A stretch of DNA of 64,000 nt, taken from Lingula anatina. Its lineage: Eukaryota; Brachiopoda; Lingulata; Lingulida; Lingulidae. Both the position numbers and the translations under genes were made by a program. The notes beneath the pieces are model-generated. The model searched no databases. It was not told the DNA's origin and saw nothing but the letters and a program-made list of their open reading frames with translations. Location of the stretch: contig NW_019775247.1 of NCBI RefSeq assembly GCF_001039355.2, positions 70,220 to 134,219 of the forward strand. Reading direction: 5' to 3'. This document shows positions 1 to 11,289 of this stretch, piece by piece (position 1 is the stretch's first letter; each line of letters begins with the position of its first letter).

Positions 1-40
1 CCCCCCCCCCGCCCGACCCTCCTCTAAATCCGCCACTGTT
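1..40 (-). repeat. G-rich repeat end, copy 1
   Basis: A run of ten C followed by CTCTAAATCCGCCACTG. The reverse complement matches the motif at 12025-12060 (CAGTGGTGGATTTAGAGGGG). It looks like the terminus of a dispersed element cut by the window edge; the family is not identified. Confidence 0.45.
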
Positions 41-1884
41 ATTTGTTTGAATTTATACATATTGATCTACTTAAATAAAAGACAGCCGAAGGCTGGCTAC
101 ACTACAGCCATTAGCACAGGCGGAACCAGGATTATTTGAAGGGGGCGTGCACGTGGATGCGAAGTCAACCCCCCTCCCCCCTTGGCGTGAAGGGTCCCGA
201 AACATTTTGGTATTTTTGAAGGCGAACGGCGTCATTTGGTATTGTTTAGAACTATGATTCGGCTAGTCAAAATTCTAATTTCAGGAGGGGTGGATACGGA
301 TATTGGATACGGTCACTTTACAAAATGATGTGATCAATCCTTTTACCCCATAGTTACTTTGTCATAAATTGATGAGGGGCCAACTTACCCCGGGGTCCGA
401 CTAGCCCCGGTCTCCCCTAATTTGAAAGCATTTATAACATCATAAAAACCTTCTCTCTGACAACAAGGTGCGCTAGTAGTCTGTTACAAAATTATTGTAT
501 AATAAACTTCAATTTTTTATAGTACATGCATTTTAGAAGCCCTGAGGGTAATAAAACCCCACGCGTCCCAATCACACACTGTGAATCTGCAAAGTTCTAT
601 AAGTTTCCTGTTATCTCATCTCAGCAAAATTGAAGTCAATTCAAAACAGACCCACCCTTTAATTTCCCATCCAACCAAGGGAAATTTAAAGTTAACGATT
701 TAGAAAAAAATGAAATAAACAGAAAACATCGCATGTTATACTTTGGTTGGGCAATCTGACAAATTTGATTTAAACTTTCAAAGATCAATATTTTCAGTGA
801 GAGACAAGACAAAATGAAGAAATCCTCCAATCGAAGTAAACGTTGGTCATTGAAAAGTTTTAAGATCTTTACCAACTATATAAACTTTATTTACCAGGGT
901 TACACCATAATTACAGTGCGAATGTGCATATAAATGTGCAAGTCAAGATATCGCCTGCGTCTGTCCTCGTCGTCGTCGTGCACATTCCCTTGTTATGACA
1001 ATGAATTGATAACCATGTCGCTTTTTTGTTATTCTCAGACGTACTGGAGTGATTCATATCATGATAAATACAGTCCACGTTCGAATTGCAATTCTATTTG
1101 ATCTTTTTTCCCTTAAATTGTCCACTTTTTTATATTTTTTCATTATACTGTCCATTACACTGTAAGACCTGGTAATGCAATAAATAAAAAAAACCCTTAT
1201 CATTCTAAAATTTAAAGAATAATTCCGCTGCATTAGTATTGGAATAGAAGCCAAGGATAAATGGCAGTTTTATTGAACCATTTATGCCAATAAAGGTAAA
1301 ACATGAATCTCAGCAAAATTATTATTACTTAAATACACATCTGAATCATGCACATGTGCACACACACGCGCGCGTGTGCACTGGTACGTGCACAGTATAT
1401 TGCACAAGCACAGAGTACAATTTAGCCTTTGACACAAGAGCTCCGAGTGGAGTAGTTTTCAATGAATGTCAACGTAAGCGACGCAGATGTGTCAACCTCA
1501 AATACCAATTTTTTTTTTTTGCACTAAATCTACGTTCCACCAGATCCAAAGATGTTCCAAAATGAGCCCAATACACTTAAAGGAAGTTTAAATACCTCTC
1601 TACAGAGTAACAAGTATGTAAAATTCAAGATTTCGTTGCTGTCAGTCACAAGCAGGTACCTCTGTCTAAACGGCCTTGACCTATAATCGTATTATTTGAC
1701 TAGAGTCTATGCAAATCTAAGTGTGCACATATTTAATTTTATTTGTTCACTATGATTTTCTGTCGCAAAAGATGTCCTAAATAAATAAAAAAATCACACT
1801 AAAATGACTTCATTTTATAGTTTGATATAAGTGTAGTTTGTGTGACTGCATTGAGGGGGTTTACAGTTAAGACAATTCCTTTTT
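41..1884. other. No gene recognised; scattered repeat debris
   Basis: About 1.8 kb of AT-rich sequence without a convincing coding region. It holds a G/C-run segment at 120-200, a short CGTCGTCGTCGT run near 965-980 that recalls the GACGACGAC runs at 15640 and 24600, a strictly alternating purine-pyrimidine tract (listed separately) and poly-T runs. Short open frames here lack codon structure and homology. Confidence 0.5.
1347..1381. other. Z-DNA-prone alternating tract
   Basis: Thirty-five bases alternate purine and pyrimidine without a break, with a central CGCGCGCG core flanked by CA/TG steps. Such tracts are known to favour left-handed DNA under supercoiling. Function here is unknown. 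Confidence 0.6.
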
Positions 1885-2200
1885 GAACGGTGACAAGTGG
1901 GTCGAGTCCATTCGATTTGAGGAATGACAGGTGGGACGAGCTCATTCTATCTGAGGGGTGACAGGTGGGGCAAGTCCATTCTATCTGAGGCGTGGCAGGT
2001 GGGGCGAGTCCATTCCATCTGAGGGGTGGCAGGTGGGGCGAGTCCATTCCATCTTAAGGGGTGACAGGTTGGGTGAGTCCATTCCATTTGAGGGGTGACA
2101 GGTGGGGCAAGTCCATTCTTTTTGAGGGATGACAAGTGGGGCGAGTCCATTCTTTTTGAGGGGTGACAGGTGGGGCGAGTTCGTCCAATTTGAGGAGGGC
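1885..2200. repeat. 34-bp minisatellite
   Basis: Nine units of 34 bp (one of 35) begin at 1885, 1919, 1953, 1987, 2021, 2056, 2090, 2124 and 2158, and a partial unit follows. The core of each unit reads GGGGTGACAGGTGGGGCGAG, then TCCATTC. Three overlapping minus-strand frames stay open only because the unit lacks stops; the unit length is not a multiple of three, so the frame rotates. This is not a protein gene. Confidence 0.92.
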
Positions 2201-2253
2201 ATGCACAAAATCATCACAAAATTACATTGTAATGTCGGTGCAATAAGCTTCAT

Positions 2254-2760
2254 AAAAGAACACTATTTTAACTTTTTAAAATAAGCTTTATAAAAGAACA
2301 CTGTTAGCAAAGTTTCGAGGGGATATAAACTTGTATCATGCAGAAATAATCATTAAATTATTGGTCTCAAAATTTGCTTTTCCACAATTTCATATAAATA
2401 TAACCTTTTTGTCTGCACACGGGACTGTGTGGAAATAAATCAACGTCACAAAATTAAATTAAGGGATCAATATATTTCAAACATATATTTTATTAAGACC
2501 TTTTCAAATAGATCGGAACATGTAGACCTAATTTTTTTTGGAAGAAGCAAATTTCAACTTTTGCCATTTCAAGTGTATCTCTCAACTTTCTCGTTTTTTC
2601 TGTTTAAATATTTAATTGAAGTATTCATATGATGAGAAGATCGTGAAATTTGAATCAATTTTCTGCAACAATAACCAGAACCCTTCAAAATGGACCCATA
2701 TTAAAATTGAGAAAATGATATCCGGGAGGACGAACTCATTTATTCCAAGAGATATAAAAA
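2254..2760. other. No gene recognised
   Basis: AT-rich sequence. A segment near AAAATAAGCTT...AAAAGAACACT is repeated (about 2246-2265 and 2279-2300). No coding or RNA signal seen. Confidence 0.4.
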
Positions 2761-3071
2761 ACTGTCCAACTACAAAATAAAATACAGAATAGCTTTTCAA
2801 GAAGCAAAATCGTAAATTCACACAAATTGTATTTATAAATGTGGGCTGTTGGAAAATCTTAAACGTGTATTCTTAAAATGCTCAAACTCAATAATTTACA
2901 AAATACTATGTAGAGAAAAAAACTGTCTAACTACAAAATAAAATACAGAATAGCTTTTCAAGAAGCAAAATCGTAAATTCACACAAATTGTATTTATAAA
3001 TGTGGGCTGTTGGAAAATCTTAAACGTGTATTCTTAAAATGCTCAAACTCAATAATTTACAAAATGCTATG
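2761..3071. repeat. Tandem duplication, 161-bp period
   Basis: A segment of about 150 bp at 2761-2910 recurs almost unchanged at 2922-3071, separated by about 11 bp. The copies differ at only a few positions (for example CTGTCCAAC against CTGTCTAAC, and AAATACTATG against AAATGCTATG), so the duplication is recent or conserved by conversion. Confidence 0.9.
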
Positions 3072-4846
3072 AATATTTACAAACTTTTAAAAAACCTTTT
3101 GGTTTTAGATATCTTCTGTTACTGCAGAAATCAACAATCCCAAACACAATATTTACAGATCAATTTAGCGGATTAAATTCGAAAGTACTCAAACAATTAC
3201 CATACCTTTATTATTAATTACCACTTTATCGACATTATTTTATATCAAAGTAAAAGAAACAAGTAATGACAAACGTATCTATTTAGCTATCATTAAAATA
3301 CAATAGATACATGAATTTGCGTTTGGTTCCAGAAAGTGAATGAAAGGCTTGGTTGCTAGCAGGCGGGTGTTGTGCAGTACTCAGTATCTCAGAGGACTTC
3401 TGAAATTAGAAAGTGATGCAAACAATATTTGACTAAACAGGCAGACTTGGAAAATACAACTAATGCATTTTACATCAAAGAGAAGAGAAATGATGTGAGT
3501 GTTTACTGATTCGTCCGATGTTCAGGCTCAAATAGCACCCCTCAAAAACCAATCTACGTCGAGGTGACCTTACGCCAAAATTAAATTCTGAAGTTATTGA
3601 TAAAGATATTTGAGATATCTTGCTTTGAACAAATAAACATTGAAAGCAATTCTTTAATTCGTGGAGGTTATTACTAAGGACGTTAATTTGTTTTACCTAC
3701 TATTCAATGTTGTAATATCTAAAATCGTTCTGCAACACGCGTTGACCATAAAATTAGTGTACACGTTGATAAGGCACCCCTGACTGTCTTTGGACCAAAA
3801 GCTAGGAACTGTGACAAGCACCGTATTATTATCTAAATTAGTCCGTGATCTTTGTAGTATTAGTCCCATCTACTTATTTGCTAGCTAATATTATGAGTGA
3901 CATAAAAGAAACGACAGGCAAATCATAACAAAGAACCGTAACATAATTACTTGTAATTTTTCTTGCATTCTTTAACGCTTTTTATATCTAACGACAGAGG
4001 TAATTGAAGAAAAAAGTGATACTTACGGAACATGCACTCGTGTCTTCGTCTCATAAAAGTTCGACCTTGCAACTGTACCACACTTGCTGTTGCGTCTTCA
4101 CCCTGATGTGTCCTACTGCCTAGTGAGCATTGGGGAAGACAGCTCGCACTACGATGAGCAACTTATTGTTATGCAAATTACAGACAGGTATGGCCCATTT
4201 TAGGTGAGGGACTGTGGCTAAAACTGTTCACGAATGTTCACGGTCAAAAACACGTAGGCCCTACATGAAGATTTGACTGAGGTCCACTTGTTAAAATACA
4301 CCACTTTATTCCACAAATATTGCACATGCGTCTTCCATCATGTAGTTCAATATTTCTTTGATACAGTACTTCCACAGAACAACACCAGAGAAAGAGGGTG
4401 TTAATATTTTTAATTGATCAATAGGCGTACTTATAATCCTGTTGTTGACATAATGGAACGGATAAATCCTAGTTCTGTTCAAACAAATAAATAAATAAAC
4501 ACCGAGAAACCCGTTTCCCAACATGTTATGGGCCAAACAATACGATATTTTATATAGCAATAATGAATCTTATCGGTAGAAATAGTCATGGGCGAAACAA
4601 GACGGGTCCTTTATAAATAACTGGCAACTGTCGGGATAACGTTTATTTATTTATTTATTCATTTATTTATTTATTTTTGCAAATATTGTTGAAATACTTA
4701 TTTGTTGTTTAGTGTCTGCATATATGGGAACAAAACCTTAGTAGTTCGGGAATGTTATCATAGTGTTTTTTTATGCATGCGTTAGATTAAGTTGGGGGTC
4801 ATCGGCAACAGACAACAATCAAGAGTGTATGGTTTTTATCAAGATA
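3072..4846. other. No gene recognised; (TTTA)n near 4640
   Basis: AT-rich sequence of about 1.8 kb. A TTTA/ATTT tetranucleotide microsatellite spans about 4640-4677. On the minus strand a splice-donor-like TTCC|GTAAGT at about 4030 follows a non-coding stretch; alone this does not define an exon. Confidence 0.4.
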
Positions 4847-4886
4847 ATTTAAAGGATCGAGGCTGGGAAGATTCGGGATGAGCGTC
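4847..4886 (+). repeat. Long-range inverted repeat, left arm
   Basis: This 40-bp arm (core ATCGAGGCTGGGAAGAT) is the reverse complement, with about five mismatches, of 6283-6322. The pair brackets 1.4 kb. It may be the terminal inverted repeats of a non-autonomous DNA element; no clean target duplication was found. Confidence 0.7.
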
Positions 4887-5059
4887 GCATCCTGTCTTCT
4901 CCAACACAATCCCACGAAGTTGCCATTCATTCTTTACTCTAGATATGAAATCTGCTAAGCTTAAATCGCTTGATATCAAGTATTACGACTGAGAAAATGT
5001 GATTGTTTTAGCCATTGTGATTGTAGTAAACCCGGGTCACCTTCCTGGGATGGGGATCC

Positions 5060-5242
5060 ATGATTGTACCTTATCATATAGATGTAATGAAACTCAATCA
5101 GATAATGTATACCTTTGGGGAAGAGCTAAACGAAATCGATCGTGAGAGGATATTAACTCTGAGTAGTCTCATAAAGAAAAAAGGCGAGAGACTTCGTAGC
5201 ATTAATAAATCTAAAAAACGCCTTGGTGTTATTTACAGATAG
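5060..5242 (+). CDS. Short ORF, unknown
   Basis: A 60-codon open frame inside the inverted-repeat-bounded segment. The middle reads as a charged, probably helical stretch (GEELNEIDRERIL) followed by a Lys/Arg-rich tail. I do not recognise it. The helix pattern faintly recalls death-fold domains, but no signature residue supports that. Without splice context it may be a chance frame. Confidence 0.15.
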   Translation: MIVPYHIDVMKLNQIMYTFGEELNEIDRERILTLSSLIKKKGERLRSINKSKKRLGVIYR

Positions 5243-5625
5243 TTAATGATCTATAGTGATCATAGGTTTGATTGTAACATCTACATGAAGTGTGCAATCA
5301 GCTGAGCTATCCCCAACGAAAGCAACACGAAGGACACTGAAATATCGAAGTGAAAATATAATTTGTTTTAGGCCTATCTGTTGATTAAAACAGGATGTCA
5401 CTTGTGCAGTTGATGGAATTCTTTTCTAAGCATGTTATCAATATAAATGTCAAACACTGAAAGACTTCATTTGAAAAAAAATATCGTACTTGCCAATTTA
5501 AGATTTCTTTATAATTTTATGAAGACAAAGCAAGCATTTAAACTACATGACTTTAAAATAGCGTGGTGTTTTTTTACTAAGCATCCTAGACAACAATTTC
5601 GAAATCAAAAGGAATAGAATTATTC

Positions 5626-5628
<3 letters not shown>

Positions 5629-5674
<46 letters not shown>

Positions 5675-5696
5675 AAGAGAGAGAGAGAGGGGGGGA
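5629..5696. repeat. (GT)n/(GA)n microsatellite
   Basis: About 19 GT dinucleotides are followed by GA dinucleotides and a G run. The open frame reading Cys-Val then Glu-Arg dipeptides through it is an artefact of the repeat. Confidence 0.95.
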
Positions 5697-6282
5697 GTCG
5701 GGTTGCAAGACGTAGGCAAATCTCCCTCTCTGGCAGTTATTAATATTGATAGGTATGATAATCTGTTATCACAAAACAACACTTTTATCATCACTGCTAA
5801 TGCTAAACACGTTAATATTAGGTCATATATCTACCAGTCAGTACCGACTAGTACGTCTCTCAATTGTCACATAAACCGGTATTTTTTCATAGAATTAATG
5901 TACCATTCCAGAACTACGTGTTAAACCTGCCAGTAAGGGAAAAAGTTATTCTTATTATCTATCACTGTGTTTTTTGTTCTTCCTGGTGATATGATTGTTA
6001 AATGAGTAACGCAAATTCCAATTGTGGTTTTCTAACTATGAAATTGTTTTATTTTAGCGGTGACTTTCTATACAGTATACAACGATGATAGTAACGTCTG
6101 CTAGAAGATCAGTGATACGTGTTGTAACCTCTGATGCTCAGAAATATATGTTGCGGTATTAAACTGCTCCCCTTTTTACTCTATTCGGCCACCACGCCCA
6201 AAAAGCGGCCGATTTTCCAGAAAGTACCCCCAAATATTCAGAGCATCATCCATTTTAATTAATAAGATTAAAGTAAACATGA

Positions 6283-6322
6283 GACGCTCATCCCAGATCT
6301 TCCCAGCCTCGATCTTTTAGAT
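6283..6322 (-). repeat. Long-range inverted repeat, right arm
   Basis: Partner of 4847-4886 in opposite orientation. Beyond the arm, similarity fades within a few bases. Confidence 0.7.
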
Positions 6323-7335
6323 ATCCGACGCGTAACTATGAACGTTGGCTCCCTTTCCTTACCTAATCCAGTTTTGGTTTGTTTCAGCAAATTTTTCACA
6401 ATTTTTCAATAGTTGAAGATATCAGACTTCACTTGAATTCGATTGAAATAAAGGACATAACGTCTCAAGCCAAAATAAGTTTGTGAGTAAAATTAGTTTT
6501 GAGTGTAATGTAATAAGATAAGTGGATACATGTGGAAATTACCCTGAGACAAGAGAAAGGTGTGGTCTCATGTAAAGTCGTGAGCAAAGTTTCCAGGCGA
6601 GAGCTTCAAGATTTATTTAATTTTTGCTTGAGACGTTACGTCGTTTACATTACAACATATTTAAAACGTTATCTATGAAAATCATCTTAATTCCACTGGA
6701 AAAGGTATGAAAGCCGTTTGAATAAGTGCATACCCCCCCCCCCCCCCCAATAAATAGATAAACAAAATTAAGGAACTTATCCTTTAAAATATCCACATGA
6801 ATTTAAAACTATGTAATTTAACTAGAATATTATACTGCCATACAATGTACATATTCTAGTTAAATTAAACCAATGATCCATGTTTCCAACAGTGTTATGT
6901 CTTCTGCTTCATAAAAATAAAGGAAATTAATTTTATTAGAAACCACACCCATTTAAAACAATGTAATTTATAGAATACTAAACTGCAATACAAATCAAAC
7001 CAATTCAATGTGGTGTAGACAATAATCCAACAACTTAAGCCTGACAACACCATAATTTTTTTAAAAAATCATTTTATTGCTCTTGAGAAAACATAAAAGA
7101 AATTTTATCATTTGGTTGTCTCAGTTAGTGGGTCAAAGTTTAAACAGACAATTCAGCCCCACATATTTTGATATTTAATTTTGAAAGAAAATCAGTCTCT
7201 TGTGATAACACATGAATTATCCAATGGCACCATCATAAAAGTGGACAAAAGAATGAAAAAATATTAATTCTAAATATCAGAGTTGCCTGATATAAAACAG
7301 ACTGAACATCAGAAAACAATGGTACTTGAAGTGCT
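6323..7335. other. No gene recognised; hairpin and poly-C
   Basis: Contains a poly-C run at about 6733-6748 and an imperfect hairpin at 6815-6866 (AATTTAACTAGAAT against ATTCTAGTTAAATT). The segment ATTTAAAAC..TGTAATTTA is repeated at about 6802 and 6952, so this is probably decayed repeat sequence. Confidence 0.4.
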
Positions 7336-7339
7336 ACAC

Positions 7340-7428
7340 TCTAATTACATGATGAAGTGCACCAGATTTGTCCTTGCTGTCATGCTGATAGGAAGGTGGT
7401 CTCCTAGGCTTCTCTTCTGTTGATAAAT
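7340..7428 (-). CDS. Possible 3' exon, unknown protein
   Basis: On the minus strand an acceptor-like TTTTTACAG at about 7429 precedes a frame of about 30 codons that is Lys/Arg/Pro-rich (LSTEEKPRRPPSYQHD) and ends in TAG. It lies about 300 bp downstream of the HEAT-like exon at 7728-7840 and could be its last exon, but the simplest splice phases do not match. Weak. Confidence 0.2.
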
Positions 7429-7727
7429 CTGTAAAAATGTCACAATATTCCTTTAGAAGATATCCATTGCTTTAATAAATTGATCAATAAGTTGTTAAAT
7501 AAAGATATCATTATACTGTAAAAGAATATGTTAAATACCCAGCTGCAGGAATCATTTCAGTTACAAAACATGCCACTTTTTCATGTTGTCCAATGCAGAT
7601 CTTGATATATGTCTTAATATGTCTTAACCTGTTTTGATTTAAATAAATAAGTAAATAAATCCCACAGGGAGGAGTTTTACCTTAGCTGTCAGCTGTGGTA
7701 CCATATGGTCTGATGTTTGTCTGTTAC

Positions 7728-7840
7728 CCTGATCTCCATGACAACAGGTCCAGATGCTCAAAGATGGTGTTCAGAGCCTCAGCAACCACCCACAATTTCT
7801 GGTCCTTGGTCAGTATTTCCACAAGAAATGTGCCACAATT
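7728..7840 (-). CDS. HEAT-repeat-like exon (HEATR3/SYO1-like?)
   Basis: On the minus strand an acceptor CCTTCAG at 7841-7847 opens a frame containing FLVEILTKDQKLWVVAEAL. This amphipathic helix pair with WVVAEALNTIF resembles the ARM/HEAT repeats of HEATR3/SYO1, the chaperone that imports ribosomal proteins uL5 and uL18. A donor-like GG|GTAACA lies at 7727; beyond it the frame hits TAA. After the helix the residues no longer look like the family, so this may be a pseudogene fragment or a retained piece. No partner exons were found in 8-11 kb. The identification is by eye only. Confidence 0.35.
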
Positions 7841-7847
7841 CTGAAGG

Positions 7848-10780
7848 AAAAATCAACTTGACAGCAACACTAGAAACTTTACAGACAGCAAACAGCAACA
7901 AACATTCCAACAACATTAGTAAAAGAATTTTATAAATTCTCAAACGAATAAAGATGTTCATCATAAGCTGAAAAAAAGACGTAAATGTTTTTCACTCTTC
8001 ACAAGCTATGATGATATTCTGTTCATCAGTACACACTTTCATGTCAGCAGGCTTTTAATATTTAAAGTTGTTATTAACTGGACACAACAGTTTGAACATT
8101 TAACAATGGTACCATTCCCTATGAGTAAACCATGAGCAAAATTTACTTAAGCATATATAATGGCTGATATGGTCAGAGCAAAATGATAACATTAATCTAC
8201 CTCTACTTTCAGACTAAACAAACTGGACTAAATTTCTGATTAAAGTTAAATAAAAATAAGAATTTAAATTATCAGGTCTAGGCTGGACAACAGATGTGTT
8301 GAACAAGGATAGCATGGAAAACATAGTGATCAAAACATGCAAACACATTCAATGCCTGTAACTAATACAGACATTAAACAAATAATTTCAAGGAAACAGA
8401 TGCAATGGCATCCAGACAAGAAATATAACTCAAGAGTTGTAAAATTCTTTGAAAAAAAAAGATCTGTCTATAAAAAAATGAAAATGTTTTTAATTGTTCC
8501 AAATCTTTTTCTGATCAGCCATCAATACTGTCCCTGCCCTCTTTCAATATTTTATTCTTTCAAATGAAGACAACCATTAATTAACACTAGCAGTGAACCC
8601 TATGAGTAAAGCATCAGCCAATTCACAAAAAATTCAAATAGGCCATACAATATTAATTTATGTAATGAGAGAAAGAGATAACTATTAGTACCTCAACTTT
8701 TAGACGAAGCAAATTTCACGACTACATCACCAAGAAAACTAAATGACATGACATACATGTACCTATCTGGGGTACCTTGTAGATATGTTTCCATCTCTGT
8801 CTTAAAGGTGTGGAGACTCACTGATATTACAGATATTTTCAACGCTGAGAGGGATAAATTGTTTGAAACAGCAAAGCTGGCAAAATACAGTCACCAGTAA
8901 AAAAAACAGTAAAAAAACTATGCACTTGCACACCATTTAAAACCAATCTTGCTCCCATTTAAAAGTAACACTACTTGGTGAAGTTAATGAATTAAGTTCC
9001 TGAAAACATTTTATAAAAAATTGTAAACATTAATAAGTTTCCATTTCTCAAAACGTTGTCACAATATTTTCAGAAAAATTACAAAAAATATATTGTAATT
9101 AATTCAAATAAATGTTTAAAAAATGTTTTTAAAATGTTTGGAGAAAATGTTTTCACAAAAGTTTTCAAAAAACATTTTTAATAAGTTATTAAAAAGTTTC
9201 AATAAAAGTTTTTGAAAAACGTTAAAATGTTTCAAGAAAATGTATTCAAAAATGTTTGTAAAACATTTCCAACCTTTTGTGTTTTAAAGGTTCTTATTAA
9301 GTTCCAAATAAAAAAAGGTTTTCAAAAAAAAAAACATCTTTAAAACATTCTTGTAATGTTTCAAGAAATTTTTTAAAAATGATTTTTAAATGTTCTTTGG
9401 GCATATCTCTGTCACTATTAGAGATATAAGGGCTGAATTATAGGTTAGGTTTGTATAGTTCCTGAAAATCGGCAGAAATAATTTTTTTTTTTTTTTTTGC
9501 ACAAAATTCTCATTTTTAGAATATTTTGTCCCGTTTCACCTTGAAATAAAGGTCAAAGGTCAAATCCAAGGGCATATTTGAAATCTCTATATATGACTTT
9601 CGGTCAGCCATCTATAGAAATTTTTCCCATAAAAAGCCAGCAGACGATACCAGTCAGGACTGCAACCATGTGTACCGCCAGCACCACGCTGATGGTACTA
9701 TAACTCAGTAATCAAGCTGTTGTTTGGATCTTTTTCTATTACTATGAAAACAATTTAAAGGCTGTGCAATGGAGTTGCCATTTTAAAGCAGGAATTCATC
9801 TAAATTTAAAAGTGATAAAACAGAGAACAATGCTTATCGTTATTTTTACAAACTCATGACTCACCTGCATAAGTACCTTTCCAATGATGACATCTCTCTG
9901 TCTCTCCATCTCTCTCTTTCTGATGAATTTCATTAAAATCCTTATGTACATTGTGACATAATATGCTGCTTGCACTGACAAACATTTAATTAATTATCTT
10001 ATTATTAAGAAATAAATTGCAAACAAAATCTTTTTTTAAATCTTGTTTCTTGGTCCCCTCAGTTTTTGAAAATGTCATCAAACTTTATCCATAATTAACT
10101 TTGTGCATTATATTTTGAAGAGACAGATAAACAGAGCAAAAAGCACAACCAGTGATTGGTGGAGTTATTAAATCAAGTTTTTATGTCTATCACTAGACTA
10201 ATATTATTTCTCAACCTTGATTATTTAAAATTAATTGCATGTCAAATAATAGATTTGAAAAAAATCATTACTCATATTTCACTATTAACTGTAAATACAG
10301 GGTATGTTAGATATCCTTGTTAATCGCATCTGATTAATTCCTTCAAATCCTCTTCCCTCCCTATATTCAAAGTGTCATTTGGTAAAGAACAAGTAGACTT
10401 CTTTGAGGAAAATGTCATCATACCAGTATGTATATTTTGTGACATTTCTATAAACAATTGCTTTACAAAATTACTTATTACATCATCTACAGAACCAGCC
10501 TGGCATGTGTGACAAATATAAACTGACTGATAAAATCACTTGCTGTCTTTTATCTGGCTAGGTGTAAATTGATGGAATGCCCTGTTACCTGTTAACTAGT
10601 TAACTGTTAACCAATGACAGACAATTATTTGCAGTGCAGATAACATCTTTAAAACATTACATCTGAAGTATTGGAGACGAATGACTTCAACCAATCAGAT
10701 ATGTCCACTGTAACTGACAGTTAACACTGTCCAATAGAATGTCTGTATTCAAGATTTTATGTAGCAGTAGCCAACAATAA
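7848..10780. other. No gene recognised; AT-rich low complexity
   Basis: Nearly 3 kb without a supported gene. At 9040-9400 the sequence is a degenerate array of AAAATGTTT/AAACATTTT words; 9481-9499 is poly-T. A perfect AGGTCAAAGGTCA lies at 9550-9562. A plus-strand frame at about 8380-8440 contains QWHPDKK, which looks like the J-domain HPD loop but lacks convincing flanking helices. Confidence 0.4.
9550..9562 (+). promoter_or_regulatory. Perfect DR1 nuclear-receptor half-site pair
   Basis: AGGTCA-A-AGGTCA, the textbook DR1 bound by RXR, HNF4 and PPAR-type receptors. It stands in sequence that looks repeat-derived, with no promoter nearby, so it may be chance or a motif carried by a dispersed repeat. 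Confidence 0.3.
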
Positions 10781-10803
10781 CTATATATATGGCTTTCATG
10801 TAG

Positions 10804-10810
10804 TATAAAA
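10804..10810 (+). promoter_or_regulatory. TATA box of zinc-finger locus
   Basis: TATAAAA about 250 bp upstream of the zinc-finger reading frame at 11056. A transcription start near 10835 would leave a leader of about 220 bases. Inferred from position only. Confidence 0.35.
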
Positions 10811-11055
10811 ACTGGGTATATTAATACAACCAGATCAAACAGACTCCAAGCCTGGATAAACAGTAATCAGAGATTGTGCTGCTGAATTTTAGTATTGGAC
10901 AGGAACTTTCAAGCCAGAATAATTCCTACAGATTTTCCAAGTGATGGTACGTGCATAGCAAGTTTACGATACTGGCTTAGCAACGTTTAAGACACTGGCA
11001 TAACTACAGCTGAGGAATTGTCAGGAAAAAGGACAACAAACAGGAAATAATATCT

Positions 11056-11279
11056 GTGACAAGACTATCACAACTAAGTTCTTGTACCATTCATGCAAAA
11101 ATGCAGACTGGAGAGAAACTTCACAAGTGTAGATACTGTGAGAAAACTTTTACACACAAAGGCTATCGCACCTTTCATGAAAGAATTCACACAGGAGAGA
11201 AACCTTACAAGTGTAGATTCTGTATTGAAGCTTTTANGGCACGCTAGTAGTCTTATCTGGTACAAAAGTATTGAAAAGT
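11056..11279 (+). pseudogene. C2H2 zinc-finger protein fragment
   Basis: One complete classical finger (CRYCEKTF...H...H) followed by the TGEKPYKC linker and the start of another finger, plus the degraded C-terminal half of a preceding finger in which the last zinc-binding His is replaced by Gln (MQTGEK instead of HTGEK). Such tandem fingers bind DNA in KRAB-less invertebrate ZNF families. The frame breaks exactly at the undetermined base at 11237: before it the finger reads normally, after it finger-like residues (HASSL) continue in another frame. Either a gene fragment, or a longer gene cut by an assembly join at that base. A TATA box lies upstream. Confidence 0.6.
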
Positions 11280-11289
11280 GATTTTTAAA

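Noticed and set aside
1799-2253. Three overlapping minus-strand frames with Pro/His/Cys repeats
   Set aside because: Translation of the 34-bp minisatellite in rotating frames.
8337-8567. J-domain-like HPD motif (QWHPDKK)
   Set aside because: Only the HPDK core matches; helices II and III are not convincing and no splice context supports an exon.
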